A stretch of 64,000 nucleotides of DNA from Homarus americanus (taxonomy: Eukaryota > Arthropoda > Malacostraca > Decapoda > Nephropidae). Positions within the stretch are counted from its first letter, which is position 1. Each line of letters starts with the position of its first letter. Both the position numbers and the translations under genes were made by a program. Of this stretch, positions 44,620 through 56,241 are shown one piece after another. The notes beneath the pieces are model-generated. The model did no database searches, had not been told where the DNA came from, and saw only the letters and a list, made by a program, of their open reading frames with translations. The stretch covers positions 7,234,253-7,298,252 of the forward strand of contig NW_024726235.1 in assembly GCF_018991925.1 (NCBI RefSeq). The letters are read 5' to 3'.

Positions 44620-46410
44620 CAATAAACCCTCAACATTCAAACAAGTTTAACTTTCGCGGATTTGATTATTCACAGGTAGGTAAACACATGTTCATTATTC
44701 GCAGGCATGAGGTTTGGTTATTCACAGTTTCTGGTCGCGTTTTCCTGTAGCTCTGTGGTCCGTGGGATGCTTGTGTTTCATGTTTACTGTACATGACCAT
44801 ACCTTGCTGGATGCCATGCATCATAGCACTCTCTCTCAGTTAGTGACAGTAACACATGCAGCTCAGCTATTCGCTAAGTATTATTGTCCTTTTTGGTGAC
44901 TTTTTGTTCTTAGTTATGCCTACTAAGTGTACAGTGAGTGGATCAAGTGCAAAGAGGCAGAATAAAGTGATGCCTTTAAGTAAAAAAGTGGAGTTGCTTG
45001 ACTGCCTTGCTAGGGCTGATAATGCAGCAGCTGTGGGATGCCATTATGGTGTTAATTTGTCAACTGTGTGCTCAATCAGGAAAAAATGAGGCAAATATTT
45101 GTGTGTCTCTGCAAGTGCCCAAGAAAGTGCTAAAGTAACATTTTAAACCCATGACACTAGCTTGGAAAAATGGAGCACGCCCTGAATTTGTGGATATAAG
45201 ACCAATCACAGAAAATAGTTCCACTTAGCGGTACAGTGATAAGGGAGAAACCGAAGCGGGTGTACGAACATATCCAAGCAGGTTCTAGTGGTGAAGCATC
45301 CAGTTCCACTGCTGTTTCCCTCAGCTTCCATGCCAGCAAAGACTGATTTGACAATTTCCAGAGACGCCATAGCCTCCATAACGTGAAACTAGTGAGGGAA
45401 TCACCATCGGTTGACCATGTTGCTACAGCGAACTACCTGCAGCAATTAAAGGAACTAATAGAGGAGCAGGGCTACAGGCTGGAACAGGTCTTTAATGCTG
45501 ATGAAACTAATCTCTTTAGGAAGAGGATGCCAAACTGCACCTTCCTGTCCAAGGATGAAAGATCTGCTCTGGGGTTCAAGGTGGCTAAGGACTGCCTTAC
45601 TCTTCTCTGCAGCAGTGCAGCTGGTGACTTTATTGTGAAGCCGATGCTGCTCTACAGGTCCTTGAACCCTCGTGCCCTTTAGGATAAAACAAGAATAACC
45701 TCCCTGTCTTTTGGTGAGCCAACAAGGAGTGGGTTAACTGCTGCAGTTTTTCATGACTGGTTAAACAATTGTTTCGCCAACGAGGTGGAACGGTACATGA
45801 AGACCAAGCATTTGGCGTTTAAGGTCCTGCTAATATTGGAAAATGCACCTGGCCACCCTAAAAATGTTCAATTTGCTCACCCACAAGTTAAAATAGTCTT
45901 CCTACCTCCCAACACAACCTCACTCCTCCAGCCGATGGACCAGGGTCTTATTGCTATTTTTAAATCCTATTACAACTGCTGCACCTTCAAGGGAATCCTT
46001 GATCAATTGGAAAGTGACCCTTCGCTCACTGTCATCCAATTAATGTAGTCTCCATGCTTAATTAAAAAATTATTGAGGCCTCGTGTGCATTCATCTGACT
46101 TCATTAAAGGTAAGTGCACAGTAACACTTTATTCATTTTTCATTATTTTTACTGTACTGTATTTCATTTAAGAATTTCTATGTATTATTTTCGCCTTTTC
46201 AACTTACGACCAAATCGACATACGACCTGGTCGTCAGGATGGAACCCCGTCGTAAGTCGAGGAGAGACTGTACTGATATAAGGTACCTCTTCAAATGAGT
46301 GGATCCCGTAACCCCATTTTCCCCATAAGGTCTTAAGTTTAATATTTGTGGATTTGACATTCACGGTGTTTTAGAGGAATCTGATCCCCGCGAATGTTGA
46401 GGGTTTAATG
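44620..46410 (+). mobile_element. Degenerate Tigger-C with nested TTACGAC remnant
   Basis: Ends CAATAAACCCTCAACATTC and CGAATGTTGAGGGTTTAATG, TA on both sides (44618-44619, 46411-46412). The transposase gene is inside in pieces. 46043-46272 is the 3' part of a TTACGAC-family MITE (ending CGTAAGTCGAGGAGAGACTG then TA) and replaces the end of the transposase gene. Confidence 0.75.
44914..46048 (+). pseudogene. Tigger-C transposase, several breaks
   Basis: ATG 44914 opens MPTKCTVSGSSAKRQNK and the helix-turn-helix LSKKVELLDCLARAD..GVNLSTVCSIRKK, then a stop. After a broken stretch (45090-45380) the catalytic part reads FNADETNLFRKRMP (first Asp), a stop at about 45680, then LLILENAPGHP, where the usual second catalytic Asp is replaced by Glu, and TTSLLQPMDQGL (third Asp). 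It ends in foreign MITE sequence at 46048. With stops, a changed catalytic residue and a lost C terminus it is inactive. Confidence 0.85.
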
Positions 46411-46950
46411 TACTATCGTGCACCAAAGTCATGTCCACTACCCAACCACAGTGAGGATTCGAATAGCCTTGAGTCTGAAGTTTCGAAACAACTGGGGGAA
46501 ATGCTATGGTCGGCCAACAGATGTCGCCCACTGTAGTGTGTGTGTGTGGGAGGGTTAGTCTAGTAACAGGCTGTGTGTAGGTGGAGCATAACATCGTGAA
46601 TTCCGCAATCACTGATAACAATAAGAATGTCATGAAGATAGTTAATATTATTAAGCATGGTGAGAGATGTGTAACGGGTAAATAAAAGCACTACAACGAC
46701 CATATCTCTGCCGTTCATGGCTACGGCGGTGAGACTGATGGGCACACCAGTAATTAATTCTCCATGACTACCAGTAATGGTAGTCACGGAGAATACACAA
46801 GTTGTTACCAAGGTTGGCGCCACCCACACCAGGGGAAGGAGATGATGTCGAACACTGAAACATGCCGAGGTCTCATTCCTACCATCGTCGTCACCAACAG
46901 GTAAGTCACATTAATTTGTCAGCATAGCCCATGTCGTCCTTATACTATTG

Positions 46951-47518
46951 CAGGGTGTCCCATGAGTGACAGCAGATATTTGTAGAGGTGAAAGAATATG
47001 TGATATTGAGCCACCACGTCTCTATCTCCATCCGTTTCCCTCTATCTATAATAAAAAGTGTAACCCTACTCAGAAAAAATAATGAATGGGCCCTCCAAAC
47101 AAATTAAAGATGAGGTGCACCCCACCCAAATAGGGATGGGCCCTCCATTTCCTTTCGCCTTCTTTTCTCCACATTCCTTTCCTCCCTCCCATCGCCCCAG
47201 TCACCCCAACCTACCACCCAATACCATGCAGTGGGCAGAAGGCCACACACTTTCTCTCCTCCTAAAAGTCTGTTCCGTTTAACCCACATTCTTTCACTAC
47301 TAAACCTTCTTCCCCCTTTCCTATATTTTGCTATCGCTATCGGTATCTCCCGCCTCGACCCCGCCATTTGTAATGGTTGCCTTGCGTAATTTGTAAAATC
47401 CACCTCACGGCTAAACGTAAACCGAAAAATCCATATATGTACAGTATAGAAGTTTTATACTCAGAATCACATATTCTTTCAACTCTACAAATATCTGCTG
47501 TAATTAGTGGGACACCCT
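46951..47518. mobile_element. mariner-type MITE
   Basis: Inverted ends of about 55 bp start CAGGGTGTCCCATGAGTGAC and end GGGACACCCT. They share CAGATATTTGTAGAG and its complement CTCTACAAATATCTG. The GGGTGTCCC tip is that of the mariner remnant at 21696-22030. The core (47090-47400) has no meaningful ORF. TA at the right edge is plausible; the left edge is ATTG. Confidence 0.8.
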
Positions 47519-48007
47519 ATTATAATTATATGACAGTTGTTATATGAGCTCCTTAGTTAACTTCAACATAAAAATATGGTGTTTGATGTGCTATGCGTTT
47601 GCCGCACTTTACCTTACTCGGTTATGTTACACCCCCAGTTGCAACCTGGGAGTTTGGGTTGGGTAATGTAGTATTTTGAGCAGAAATGGAATTCAGAACG
47701 ACTCCATGAACATGAAGAAAAACGTTTTTATATAATGAACCCTAACGTAATGTAACCTATTACAGTTATATGTAATCTGGGACGAACATGTCATAGCTGA
47801 AAAATGTCAAAGAAATATGTGAAGCAGTGGAAAACCATATATTTTGATTATCGACGAGGCTAACTACCTATAAACAATTAATATTTGATGATTGGCAAAA
47901 GTCCCGGGAAAATGAACCAACAAGTCATAAGCTAAAAATGATCAAATCATCCATCAGTTTATTCTTGGTCATCATCAAAACAATCCTCTCGACATTAAGA
48001 AACTATT
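47519..48007. other. Unassigned stretch
   Basis: No recognisable coding or repeat sequence. Confidence 0.3.
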
Positions 48008-48270
48008 CTGAATCGTCTAAGAATTGGGCATACGCAATTGACGCATGGCCAACTCCTGTCTTCCCCTAATGGAGCCCCACCTATATGCTCCAACTGCCGA
48101 ACACAAATAACAGTCCAACATATTCTCATTGAATGCCCTATTTATAATTGGTATCGAACAATGTGCTTCACTAACCCTACAATGTAAGATATTTTAGCAG
48201 AGACCCCAAAATTTTTGCTAAGTTCAGTTTTGACCTTTTTGAAATACTGTAATCTCCCCCAAACAATATA
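48008..48270 (+). pseudogene. LINE reverse transcriptase/RNase H C-terminal remnant
   Basis: In one frame LNRLRIGHTQLTHGQLL, then PPICSNCRTQITVQHILIEC and PIYNWYRT. This RLRIGHT..C..C..HILIEC pattern is the zinc-finger-like tail that closes many Jockey/R1/I-type LINE polymerases. A TAA stop falls soon after (TNPTM, stop). Nothing upstream is readable, so it is a small 5'-truncated piece. Confidence 0.75.
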
Positions 48271-48655
48271 CAGTACTGTAACACTAAATTATAGAAACAG
48301 AAATATATGTTAACTAATCCCTCTGGCCAGCCCTAGGAGAGACTCAAATGGGTGTCATTGGTCTGGTTAAACTAAATCTTGATGATGATGATGATTATCG
48401 GCGAATGTTCACTCTACAGTCGCAGGGGTGGTGGTGGAGGTTTGGGGGGGGGGGAGGATCCACTTGCAGTTCACTATGAATACATGAAATAGGAAGGATT
48501 TCTTGGGCAGTTGATCCAAAAAGATATACCAAAACGTTATGTCAGAGTAATAATACTTAACCTAGGTGTTACTAATACCATTAATTTACTCTAGTACTGT
48601 ATATAAAAGCCTGCATAAGTTACCACAACATAATATTACTCTGCCATTTCAGATA
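48271..48655. other. Unassigned stretch
   Basis: Contains a short GAT run (48380-48394) and a G-run at 48441-48454. No other feature. Confidence 0.3.
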
Positions 48656-49690
48656 TGCCTGCAGGACGAGCAAATTCGTCGGCAGTGATTGTCTGAGCGA
48701 GGCCAAATCATCGAGATGTGGAGAGCCGGGGCAACTGTGCCGAACAATGCTGTCGAAGTGGGGAGGAGCACCAAGACGATTAGCAGGTGGATCCGCCGGT
48801 GGGAGGAAGAGGGCTCAGTGGAGACGAAACCCCGAAGAGGGAGGCCACGAGTAACGTTGGCAAGGATGGACGCCATGATCGTGGTAGCTGCAACGGCATA
48901 TCCAATGCGAACATCAGTGGAGCATACAAGAAATCTGGGCCTCAACTGCCATCACATGACGACGAGACGCCGACTTCATTAAGCCGGGATCGACTGCCAT
49001 ATTCCAGCTCACAAAGGGTGGCTAACACCTACTCACAAGGAATGTCGACTCGGCTTTGCATTGGAACACCTTCCACATAGGGAAGAATACTGGAGAACCA
49101 TTATATTTACCGATGAAACGGTGTTCAGGTCAGTGGGAACCGAAGCAAGGCAGTGCTGGCGGCCCCCCAACACACGCTACCATGAGAAACACATTCAACA
49201 TCGCGCAGTGAGTGGTAGGGTGTCAGTGTCATTCTGGGGGTGGATGTGGGCACATGGGCCAGGTGAACTGGTCAAGATCAATGGCCGTTTCACTGGTGAG
49301 CAGTATGTAGACATCCTGGAGCAAGTGCTAATTCCTACAGTCCGGGCTATGGCAGTTCCAGCCCCCCACACTATCAGGCTGGTTCATGACAACAGTCCCA
49401 TTCATACCAGCAACATAGTGAAGGACTACCTCCAGGATCACCCTGAAATTGAGGTCATCGACTGGCCAACACTAGGATGTGATATTAATCCGATTGAACA
49501 TATTTGGGCCATGATGAAACGTGATTGGGATATTGGGGAACAGCTAACCTGTGCAGCAATAGAGGCCAAAGCTTACGACGTGTGGGAGAGTATACGTCGA
49601 CGACCAGGGGTGTGCCTGAAGCTGGTCGACTCCATCCCTAATCGCCTTGATGAAGTCCTGAATGCAATGGGTGGCTGGACCAAATACTAA
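48656..49690 (+). pseudogene. Tc1-type transposase with one stop and an N-terminal frameshift
   Basis: The paired-like DNA-binding head reads SERGQIIEMWRAGATVPNN, VGRSTKTISRWIRRW and the hinge KPRRGRPR. A single TAA interrupts RRRLH/AGIDCH near 48980 in an otherwise continuous frame. The catalytic core has IIFTDETVFRS, RLVHDNSPIHTSNI and DWPTLGCDINPIEHIWAMM, with 35 residues between the last Asp and Glu. The protein ends NAMGGWTKY, stop at 49688-49690. The start is unclear: ATG 48656 is out of frame with the head. No tight inverted ends were found next to it, so it may belong to the 46413-50610 element. Confidence 0.85.
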
Positions 49691-50461
49691 GATGTGTGTA
49701 GTTGGTGTATTGTTTGGATTTTAGTATTGTTTGTAAATACAATTAATATATATTAACTCACCTACAGTGTTATCTTAAATCCATGTCCTTAATGATGTCT
49801 TAAACTATATCGCATGAAAATTCATAACTAAGTAACTTAACAGCCACAAATTATGTATTGTGTGGTATACAATGATCTGTATGACACGTCTTGGAATGTG
49901 TTGTCTTATAACACAATATAATTATATAGTTACAATTGCTACCATCATTGAAATGCTCATGATGTTCAGCTCACAATATTAATGGTAACTAAGCACACTC
50001 CAAAATATATGAAGCTTGCATATTGTGGTGGGGTGTTTAAGCACTGGAACTTGGAAGAATTGGAACTAGATTAAGTCTGAATAATATTTTACAATACTGA
50101 TAACTTTTTCACTCTACTCTTTTTAACATAAGTATATAATTATATAATATTGCATTATATCACAAATATTTATTAAGCAAAAGATGGGTGGAATATAAAT
50201 AAATAATCTCTTTGTCGGAATAACAACAAAATTGCGACGTGGTCGCTGAGTAAAACTAGTTGATCCTTGCATATTTCACTTTTATCCTTAATATATTCCA
50301 TTCTTTAAAGTATCATTGTGACCAGAGCGGCAATAAGAACCCAGGACACTGCATCTGTTCCATGAATTCGTAACCAAAAAGAAAAAACTGTAAGACAAAA
50401 CGTAGCTAAAAAGGCAGCTTGAAATTATGGTGGTATAAACAATAAATAAACCTGCCTCTCA
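49691..50461. other. Unassigned stretch
   Basis: AT-rich with no ORF; ends at a C-run (50465-50476). Confidence 0.3.
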
Positions 50462-50612
50462 TCCCCCCCCCCCCCACACACACACACTACAGTGGGCGAC
50501 ATCTGTTGGCCGACCACAGCATTTCGCCCAGCTGTTTCGACACTTCAGACTCAAGGCTATTCGAAACTTCACTGTAGCTGGGCAGTGGACACAACTTTTG
50601 TGCACGATAGTA

Positions 50613-50824
50613 AACCCACTAAAAAATTATTCGGCTCCTGTGTCATATTGTATCACGCCGTAAGGGTGCCGAATAATTTTTTATTGGGTGTACACCTGTA
50701 TGACTATGTACACCTGTGTGGTTGTGAGCATTTATATAAACATATATACTCAATAAAAAATTATTCGGCACCCTTACAGCGTGATACAATATGACACGGG
50801 TGCCAAATAATTTTTTAGTGGGTA
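50613..50824. repeat. Palindromic element with nested inverted repeats
   Basis: Arms of about 80 bp (50615-50692 and 50747-50822) are near-perfect complements; CACTAAAAAATTATTCGG at the left edge pairs with the right edge. Each arm also begins with AAAAATTATTCGG and ends with the complement, so four copies of that motif alternate in direction. The loop is about 55 bp. Confidence 0.85.
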
Positions 50825-50848
50825 TGTATAGGCGAAATTGTATATGTA

Positions 50849-51197
50849 CAGTGGGGTATGCTATAACGAACGGATCCTACTACGAATATTCCTATAACGA
50901 ACGGTTTTACCTATAAAATTGAGAATGCTATAACGAACGAAACTCCTACAACGAACATTTTTTTTTTTTTTATACTAATTTATTGTTTTTTTATTACAAG
51001 TATTAATGATATTGGTTATTTCAGGGGTTTAGATGCATATTTATGCACTTTTTTACAATTTTTACAATTTTATATTATATTTTTCAGTGTTAAGTGGTTG
51101 TATTTGGGGGCCTGGAACGGATTAATCCTATAACGAACGAATGCTATAACGAACAAGGTTCTAGAACCAATCAGATTCGTTATAGCATACCCCACTG
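50849..51197 (+). mobile_element. pogo/Tigger-type MITE (ATAACGAACG family), short
   Basis: Ends CAGTGGGGTATGCTATAACG and CGTTATAGCATACCCCACTG-like, TA on both sides. At 349 bp it is a deletion form of 32769-33617, without the transposase fragment. Confidence 0.85.
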
Positions 51198-52689
51198 TAT
51201 ATAAAGCAGCACTTTTCACTTGGTAGCTCCCTAGCATGCTGAGGAATAGTGTAGCCAGAATCAAATTTCTTCATACTGCTTTGGAGCCTGCAAATTTACC
51301 AGAAATCAGCAAGATATTTTTTCCCGAGCACTATTCATGGCCAAGATATTGTCAAATATTATTCAAATGATGCCTTCTGATGTAAAAAAAAAAAAAAAAA
51401 AAAAAGGCTGGGAAATCACATGAAACCCTAAAAAATATATATATAATAAATAAAAGTCATTTTGGTGAGTATAAGTGAAAAGTGAGAGGTTATTGTTGAT
51501 TCCTCTTCATGCTGTACCCACATCATTGCATCAGTCATTATAAAATTCACATGGCAAGAAAGAGTAAATCACAAGGAAGACAAAGGTTTAATCATAAAAA
51601 AACAATCTGAAAAGTAACGGAGTTACAGATTAAAAGTAAAAATAAGTGGTGGTTAGGCGCGCAGTCGTCGTAATGTTTATACACTTAAATCCTTGCTAGT
51701 TTTTAGTTAAAATCTTGTAAAAGTATTTTTTATGACAGATTATTACTGTACACATACTAAGGAAGAAAAGTAGACCAGTTAGAAGTTTTGTAACAAAAAC
51801 TGAAATTTTGCTAATAATATTTCCACTTACAACTCAGACGAGGTAGGCCTTGACATATACATGATAATGGTGATGGCATTATGAATACTTATCAAATTAG
51901 CACAATATATTCATTATAATTCACCATACCCATATGCATGCCTCTACTGCAATACATTTCACCATCGCTTGTTATTTTTCCAAGCTCTGCCTACTGTATA
52001 TATTACAAAATGCTTTTGTGTGGTACAGGAAGTCCTTGTATAACATCGGCTCGCTTAGCATTGTTTCGGTACTACGTCGCTAATCTTTAGATACCAAAAA
52101 TTCGTTTAACGTCGTCACGGACTACTTTTTACGGCGCATCACCCGCTCTCGACGTTCTACAGTACCTCTACCTCGCAGAATGTCACAGCGTCCCCATGTG
52201 GCGCTAAGCCAGTCTCTGTTAGGCTTCCATATCATTCATGTGTGCTTAAGTGTTTTTGCTATAAATACTGTACTCTAACCATTCGAAATGGCTTCCAAGC
52301 GCCCATCAAGTACCACTGATGCTAGTGTTGTGAAGAAGCAACGTAAGACCATTAGCCTTGCTACAAAAATGGAGGGAAGCAGTCTCCCAACAAGCAACTT
52401 ACACAGACAGAAGCCATCTTCCCACTACATAATTCAAATTCATGTGACATCGAGACTTGTGGTGATTGGCCGAATAAGAATTAGCACACATACACGAGTA
52501 TCACATGACATCGACACTTCCACTGATTAGCTACGTTAGAAGTAAACAAAAAATACAGTATAACAGCAAACTTGTACTTTCTTCAGTGAAATAAAAAACA
52601 TTAAAATAACATGAAAACTATAAATTTCTGCTGGAAACGCTATAGAGTACGGTAATCTTAATTTTTTGCTCCATCTCCTTATACAGGTA
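51198..52689. other. Stretch with A-run and a partial pogo-type element
   Basis: 51387-51405 is an A-run. From 52030, CAGGAAGTCCTTGTATAAC..CGTTTAACGTCG resembles a pogo-type left end, followed by MASKRPSSTTDASVVKKQRK (from 52288), a usual start of a Tigger transposase that is lost after about 30 residues. No matching right end was found. Confidence 0.5.
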
Positions 52690-53521
52690 CAGTGACCCCT
52701 CCGTTAACGAACTCAATCCGTTCCAGAAGGTCGTTCGTTAACCGAAAAGTTCGTTAACCGAAACCATTGTTTCAATGGGTTTTTGGGTAATTGGTTCCAG
52801 CTCACCAAAAATTTCCTAAATTCAACAAAAATGGTAGAAAAGTTCACTTACTTTGAGGTGTGTATGTAGAAGGCTCCTGGATGATGATGATGATGATGGG
52901 ATTTAGAATGGGGTGGAGGAGAAGGAAGAAGAGAAGTCACCCCATGGCACCATTTCACCCATAAAATTTTAGTTCTCTTGGTGTATTTCAAGATTATTTT
53001 CTTTAAATCAACACTGCACTGCATTATATATTGTCAATATGTAAAATATATTTCAAAATGACCAATAATTTGCCTGGAAACACAGAAAAAAGCGTTAGTT
53101 GAAGAGAGTCTCAAGCAAGATGTTACCTCCAGTGAAAACAGAGAGAGACTACCTCCTGTTTGCTGTGTTAAGAGGCTGGATGGCACGCCATAAACTTGTC
53201 ACTTTACCTTCAGTTATGTTCAATAATTGTTAAAATGACTAAAAAATTGAATATTAAACTTTTAAAATTATTGAATAGTATAAACTTCTTGATATTTACT
53301 AAAATATTAAGGAATTTAAGCCCTAGAACCGATTTATGTATTGGCGGACTGATATTAAAGCTGGTTGCCCGGTCAGTGCAAGTGAAAACATGTTGAGGTC
53401 GGTTCGTAAGAACTTCGTTAACCGAATTTTTTTTCGTTAACCGAATTGAAGATCCTTATGGAAGGCAGTTCGTTAATCGAAATTAAGTTAACCGAGGTGT
53501 TCGTTAAACGAGGGGTCACTG
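52690..53521 (+). mobile_element. pogo/Tigger-type MITE (TTAACGAA family), complete
   Basis: Ends CAGTGACCCCTCCGTTAACG and GTTAAACGAGGGGTCACTG, TA on both sides (52688-52689, 53522-53523). 832 bp, a close copy of 28904-29737 with both tips preserved. (GAT)n at 52880-52897. Confidence 0.9.
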
Positions 53522-53812
53522 TATTAGAATCAGTACTTTATAAAGTTCTGTAAATGCTCACTACAAAATACTAACTGATGTATTCTTACTGAATATGTCT
53601 AATACTGTGTGAAAAAAATTATATGAGATACCTTGCTGTTCAGGGGATGGCATTTGTGACGGACAAATGCATAGAATGTTATTGTTTTTAACTAATTCTT
53701 GAGTATCAATTAGACTAAGGTTCACTAAGAAATCTATTATGTATGTGCACTTTTATTACATTTGGATTTTGTTGATTATTGAGTTTTTGTTCAATCTCAA
53801 TCATTTTATTGC
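53522..53812. other. Unassigned stretch
   Basis: Short AT-rich spacer without features. Confidence 0.3.
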
Positions 53813-54300
53813 TAATTTTTTTTTTACGGGGATTAGCCCATCCAGGCACAGGTTACTGACCCACATCGGGGCCTGAGGGGCAAAAATTTAATATTAACAA
53901 TGATAATAAAATTCAGATACATATAATTTATAATAAATAATAAAAATAATAAAAATAATAAAATAATACCCTGTAATGATAATAATAATAATAACAACAC
54001 TGCAATAATAATAATAATAATGAACAATAAAGAAATACAAAAATGAAAATAAAAGATCAAGAATGAGAAACAATATATGTATGTTGTGTTGTCAAAGTAA
54101 GATAAACAATTGAGACCCTGCAATTGTGTATAAATGAGGCAGAAAGTCAGATCAGAAATCTGGGACTTGGTCACAATTTTTGTGATGCCATATGGCAGCA
54201 GGTTCTACCATTAGATAATACAGAACATTACATTATGTTTCCAATATCTTCCCAGGCGGTAGTACCTCCCTGTTTGGTAGCTGCCAATTACCTACTACCG
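53813..54300 (-). repeat. LINE-derived short element, copy D, complete
   Basis: Minus strand: the 5' UTR block of the LINE (54300 to about 54040), an AT-rich filler with TAA runs, the 3' tail (53885-53828, GGCCCCGATGTGGGTCAG) and an A-run (53824-53813). No ORF. The best full copy of the short type. Confidence 0.75.
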
Positions 54301-54360
54301 TAGCCAACTACCTACTACCGTAGCCAACTACCTACTACTGTAGCCAACTACCTACTACTC
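54283..54360. repeat. 20-bp tandem repeat at the LINE 5' terminus
   Basis: Four copies of CCAACTACCTACTACCGTAG extend the 5' terminus of copy D. The parent LINE ends in a single CTACCTAC here. Confidence 0.85.
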
Positions 54361-54411
54361 AAGATCACACTACTTGTAATGAGAAAATTAGTAATGGATA
54401 TAAATAAATGG

Positions 54412-54603
54412 CATACAATAGGCAGTCCACAGTATGGTACTACAGAACTTTTATCTCGTCCTGTATTAAACAACAATTTATCAAGAGGCACAATGGATAG
54501 CTCAAGATACAATTTACTTTCTGACATGACAGAACGATCTTATTATACTTCTAGCACTGACACAGTGTATGGAACACAATACAGAGCACCATATTGTCAG
54601 TGA
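54412..54603 (+). CDS. Possible 3'-terminal coding exon of an unknown gene
   Basis: After a possible acceptor CATACAATAG (54402-54411) the frame reads GSPQYGTTELLSRPVLN, then NLSRGTMDSSRYNLLSDM and TERSYYTSSTDTVYGTQ, with a stop at 54601-54603. The composition (Ser, Thr, Tyr, few rare codons) looks like protein rather than random AT-rich DNA. The acceptor has a weak pyrimidine tract, and no partner exon was found. It could instead start at ATG 54379. I do not recognise the protein. Confidence 0.3.
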   Translation, partial: HTIGSPQYGTTELLSRPVLNNNLSRGTMDSSRYNLLSDMTERSYYTSSTDTVYGTQYRAPYCQ

Positions 54604-56001
<1,398 letters not shown>

Positions 56002-56065
56002 AGTAAATCACTGTAGGTGGCGTGATCTAGGTATATGCTGATAACCACAAGGAAAGAAGAAAACA

Positions 56066-56110
56066 CGAAGTTCCCAAGCGCTTTCGTGTAATTCACATCT
56101 TCAGGGGTGA
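56066..56110 (-). ncRNA. Hammerhead-ribozyme-like motif
   Basis: On the minus strand CTGAAGA (56104-56098) fits CUGANGA, and GAAA (56085-56082) follows after a GTG..CAC hairpin. Next come a short AGC/GCT stem and then T. Flanking CCC and GGG can pair as stem I. The first stem II pair is a T-C mismatch, so activity is doubtful. Penelope-like elements are known to carry such ribozymes. Confidence 0.45.
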
Positions 56111-56241
56111 GTACAGACTAAGAGAGTAATACAAATCAAGGTGTATATATACAGAGGAGGGTGAGACCAGGTCCACAATGGTCAGGTATTAGGTAATGAC
56201 CCTACTAATCTTTAAATAGCACACAACGGTTGGTGGTCAGG

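Larger units (their letters stand above)
46413..50610. repeat. 4.2-kb segment bounded by inverted repeats of about 145 bp
   Basis: 46413-46557 and 50462-50610 are inverted copies, about 88% alike by eye. Outermost they read CTATCGTGCAC and GTGCACGATAG with TA on both flanks (46411-46412, 50611-50612). Innermost they end in GTGTGTGTGGG and its complement with a C-run. Inside are a mariner MITE, a LINE remnant and a Tc1-type transposase. Either one large TA-targeting transposon with later insertions, or two independent inverted insertions. Confidence 0.6.
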
